The position numbers and the translations under genes are program-made. From Candidatus Gastranaerophilales bacterium (lineage in GTDB: Bacteria; Cyanobacteriota; Vampirovibrionia; Gastranaerophilales; Gastranaerophilaceae): DNA of 40,568 bases. Numbering within the stretch: position 1 is the stretch's first letter; each line of letters starts with the position of its first letter. Below, piece after piece: positions 38,599 to 40,568 of the stretch. The stretch spans positions 1 through 40,568 of the forward strand of contig CALVBO010000013.1 of assembly GCA_944325835.1 (NCBI GenBank), read 5' to 3'. The notes beneath the pieces were generated by a model. The model made no database searches, had not been told where the DNA came from, and was given only the letters and a program-made list of their open reading frames with translations.

Positions 38599-40353
38599 TT
38601 ATTTTGATACAGAATAAATTGATTTATAATTTTCGTATTTATTGGTGAAGTCAGTGTTTTCAAGGCTTTTTGTTCTCTGACTGTATTCGTGTTTTTCCAT
38701 TGTGGAATCCTTAATTTGTACCGTACAGGTTGCGATGTTTGAACAGTGGGCGGCAATCCTCCTTAAGTCGTTCATCAAATCAGAAAACATGAAGCTTACA
38801 TCAACCGAGCAAAGACCTTCCTTAAGCCGTTTAATATGGCGGTTTTTGACTTTTCTGATATTCTTTTTAATTACCTGTTCAAGCGGTTCCACTTCTTGAG
38901 CAAGAATTGTGTTATCTGTTGTGAAAACCTCAAGTGTCATACGGAATAATTCTGATACCGCGTGGACAATAACTTTCAATTCCTCAATTGCTTCAGGTGA
39001 AAATTTTTGTTTTTTCTCGTGCATTGTTTCCGCGATTTTAAGTATGTAGGATGCGTGGTCGCCAATTCTTTCGTAATCCCCGATTGTCAAAAGCAGCTGG
39101 GTAATCCGGTTGCTATCATCATCGGAAAGCTGTCTGCCTGCAAGTTTTAGCAGGAAGGAGCCCAGTTTGTCCTCGTAGGTATCAATTTTAATTTCGTTTT
39201 CTGCAATGTGTTCGGCGCTGCGCTGGTGGAAGCTTTTCAGCATTTTGGTTGAGTTGATAAAGTTGTATTCAACGATTTTTGCCATTTCTGCGGTCAAACG
39301 GGTGCATTCACCGATTGCAAACGTTGGTGACAGAAGCAAACGTTCGTCAATAATAACTTCCTGTTCTTTTTTATTTTTATCATCCGGAACGGTCAGGACG
39401 GCAATTCTTTCTAAGAATTTAGTGAACGGGAAAAGCATTATTGTTGTTGCGATATTAAATATTGAATGTAAAACCGCGATGCCAAACGGGTTAATGCTTT
39501 CTTTGAAAATAGGGATTGACCAGATAGCGTTAATTATCTGGTAAACGACCATAAATATTATAGTGCCGATAACGTTGAAAGCAATGTGGACGGCGGCGAC
39601 TCTTCTGGCATTGGTGTTAACGCCTATTGCAGAGAGCACTGCGGAAATACAGGTTCCGATGTTTTGCCCCATAATAATCGGGAACGCCATTCCGTAAGAG
39701 ATACTTCCGGTTAGCGATAGAGCCTGCAAAATCCCGACTGATGCTGCGGAACTTTGAATTATTGCGGTCACAACCGTACCGATTATGATACCTAAAATAG
39801 GGTTGCTGAATGCGGTTAAAATATGTGTGAATTCCGGCATATCCGCAAGCGGACTCATTGCGTTTTTCATCAACTCCATACCAAACATCAAAACAGCAAA
39901 GCCGATGAGAATTGTCCCGACATTTTTAGGCTTGTTCTTTTTGCTTGCCATCATCATAATTACGCCGGCTAAAGCAAGAAGCGGTGAGAATGATTCCGGT
40001 TTTAAAAGCTGTACAAAGAAGTTATCGCTTTCAATTCCTGATAAACTTAAAATCCAGGCGGTTACGGTGGTACCTATGTTAGAGCCCATAATAACCCCGA
40101 TAGCCTGAGTTAAATTCATTATTCCCGAGTTCACCAATCCGACAAGCATTACGGTTACGGCGGAAGATGACTGGACTATGACGGTAATTCCCATACCTAA
40201 GACAAGACTCTTGATAGGGTTAGACGTCATTTCACGGAGTAACTGCTCCATTTTGCCGCCCGCTACCTTTTCAAGCCCTGATGACATAACAGTCATTCCG
40301 TAAAGGAAAAATGCCAATCCGCCTAGTAACGTAAATATATTAAATATATTCAT
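38599..40353 (-). CDS. Na/phosphate cotransporter with C-terminal PhoU-like domain
   Basis: 584 residues with AGGAG before the ATG. Two inverted Na/Pi-cotransporter repeats carry the signature QSS motifs (VIVQSSSAVTVMLVG at about 60 and AIIQSSAASVGILQ at about 200), each followed by a G(S/Q)NIGT box. Eight or so membrane helices end near residue 315. Residues about 345-555 form helical PhoU-like repeats (YERIGDHASYI and a second DLRRIAAH). It should take up phosphate with sodium, with the PhoU part acting as a cytoplasmic regulator (family knowledge; NptA/YjbB type). It is monocistronic. Confidence 0.92.
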   Translation of the reverse strand: MNIFNIFTLLGGLAFFLYGMTVMSSGLEKVAGGKMEQLLREMTSNPIKSLVLGMGITVIVQSSSAVTVMLVGLVNSGIMNLTQAIGVIMGSNIGTTVTAWILSLSGIESDNFFVQLLKPESFSPLLALAGVIMMMASKKNKPKNVGTILIGFAVLMFGMELMKNAMSPLADMPEFTHILTAFSNPILGIIIGTVVTAIIQSSAASVGILQALSLTGSISYGMAFPIIMGQNIGTCISAVLSAIGVNTNARRVAAVHIAFNVIGTIIFMVVYQIINAIWSIPIFKESINPFGIAVLHSIFNIATTIMLFPFTKFLERIAVLTVPDDKNKKEQEVIIDERLLLSPTFAIGECTRLTAEMAKIVEYNFINSTKMLKSFHQRSAEHIAENEIKIDTYEDKLGSFLLKLAGRQLSDDDSNRITQLLLTIGDYERIGDHASYILKIAETMHEKKQKFSPEAIEELKVIVHAVSELFRMTLEVFTTDNTILAQEVEPLEQVIKKNIRKVKNRHIKRLKEGLCSVDVSFMFSDLMNDLRRIAAHCSNIATCTVQIKDSTMEKHEYSQRTKSLENTDFTNKYENYKSIYSVSK

Positions 40354-40463
40354 ATTATTTCATACTCCTGTTAATAAGTATTCAATTATATCCTAACATG
40401 AAAATTAAAAAATTTCCGGTTTGTGTACCCTAATTGTTACGTTTTATATAGGTTGAATAACCA

Positions 40464-40492
40464 TTGTTTTTTCCATAAGTTATGTATATAAT
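40464..40492 (+). promoter_or_regulatory. Strong promoter reading off the right end
   Basis: -35 TTGTTT (40464-40469), 17-nt spacer, -10 TATAAT (40487-40492). The predicted start near 40499 coincides with an abrupt change from AT-rich to GC-rich sequence. Confidence 0.6.
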
Positions 40493-40568
40493 TTTGTCCG
40501 AGAAAGACTCGCGCCCGGCTGAGCCGGAGCCATACTTGTATCAATCGCTACCGAGAGCGTATGAGCCA
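40482..40568 (+). other. GC-rich end segment: possible fourth leader or start of a structured RNA
   Basis: From ATG 40482 the frame is open to the window edge and includes RPAEPEP. The underlying CGGCTGAGCCGG is identical to part of the pilin 2 leader (GEPAEPVAE), in the same frame. However, the best promoter start (about 40499) lies after this ATG, and the segment also contains palindromes (CCGGCTGAGCCGG; CGCT/AGCG), so a GC-rich non-coding RNA is equally possible. There are too few bases to decide. Confidence 0.3.

Overview
The window looks like a contig from an AT-rich, gut-type, non-photosynthetic relative of Cyanobacteria (Vampirovibrionia/Melainabacteria, probably Gastranaerophilales). 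This placement is an inference. It rests on a RecG with a long N-terminal extension, a CHASE2-adenylate cyclase, a compact four-domain ribosomal protein S1, type IV pilin-like proteins with an FTMAEILLSL prepilin motif, and several lineage-style membrane proteins I cannot match to a characterised family. I see no rRNA, tRNA, CRISPR array, transposase or reverse transcriptase. Both ends fall in GC-rich repeat-like sequence, and the left end stops at the codon before a pilin ATG, as expected if the assembly broke at repeats.

Most of the window is housekeeping. Region 1 (0.3-5 kb) has mnmE and mtaB (tRNA modification) and small unknown proteins. Region 2 (5-16 kb) has a small XRE regulator, a HAD protein, a DnaJ-like co-chaperone, two PlsC-type acyltransferases, a phosphohexomutase, an AI-2E-type permease, a B12-binding-type radical SAM protein, a VTT/DedA-type membrane protein and two TPR-like proteins. 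Region 3 (16-25.5 kb) has a pilin-like gene, a WecA/TagO-type glycosyl-1-phosphate transferase, glyA, obgE, tsaD, S1, a second XRE regulator and a membrane-anchored LysM protein. Region 4 (25.5-29 kb) is a surface-polysaccharide patch: two tandem Stealth phosphotransferases, a CsaB-type pyruvyl transferase and a KDPG-aldolase-like protein. Region 5 (29-40.5 kb) has a CHASE2-adenylate cyclase, recG, two large unknown proteins, a candidate small RNA, a third pilin-like gene and a Na/Pi cotransporter.

The most unusual signal is a set of pilin-like loci at 1-300 (-), 16.3-17.6 kb (-) and 37.3-38.55 kb (+). The first two share a complete upstream cassette: a TTGACT-N17-(A/C)ATAAT promoter, a GGAAGGG ribosome site, a start coding MKE(P/I)KSV, then an uninterrupted run of exactly 13 G. 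In both, 13 G leads to a stop 3-4 codons later, whereas 12 G (or 12 +/- 3n) opens one frame through a GC-rich leader of about 60-70 codons into the prepilin FTMAEIL motif. This is the layout of a phase-variable contingency locus. The GC-rich leaders contain palindromes and share nucleotide-conserved blocks, while the pilin bodies differ at many synonymous sites, so the leaders seem to move or be homogenised independently. The pilin proteins end in a DUF1566/C-type-lectin-like domain, which suggests displayed adhesins that are switched on and off.

A second window-wide signal is leaderless transcription. mnmE, mtaB, tsaD, both XRE genes and both Stealth genes lack a Shine-Dalgarno sequence and have a -10 hexamer ending only 4-7 nt before the ATG. 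Other genes in the window have ordinary SD sites.
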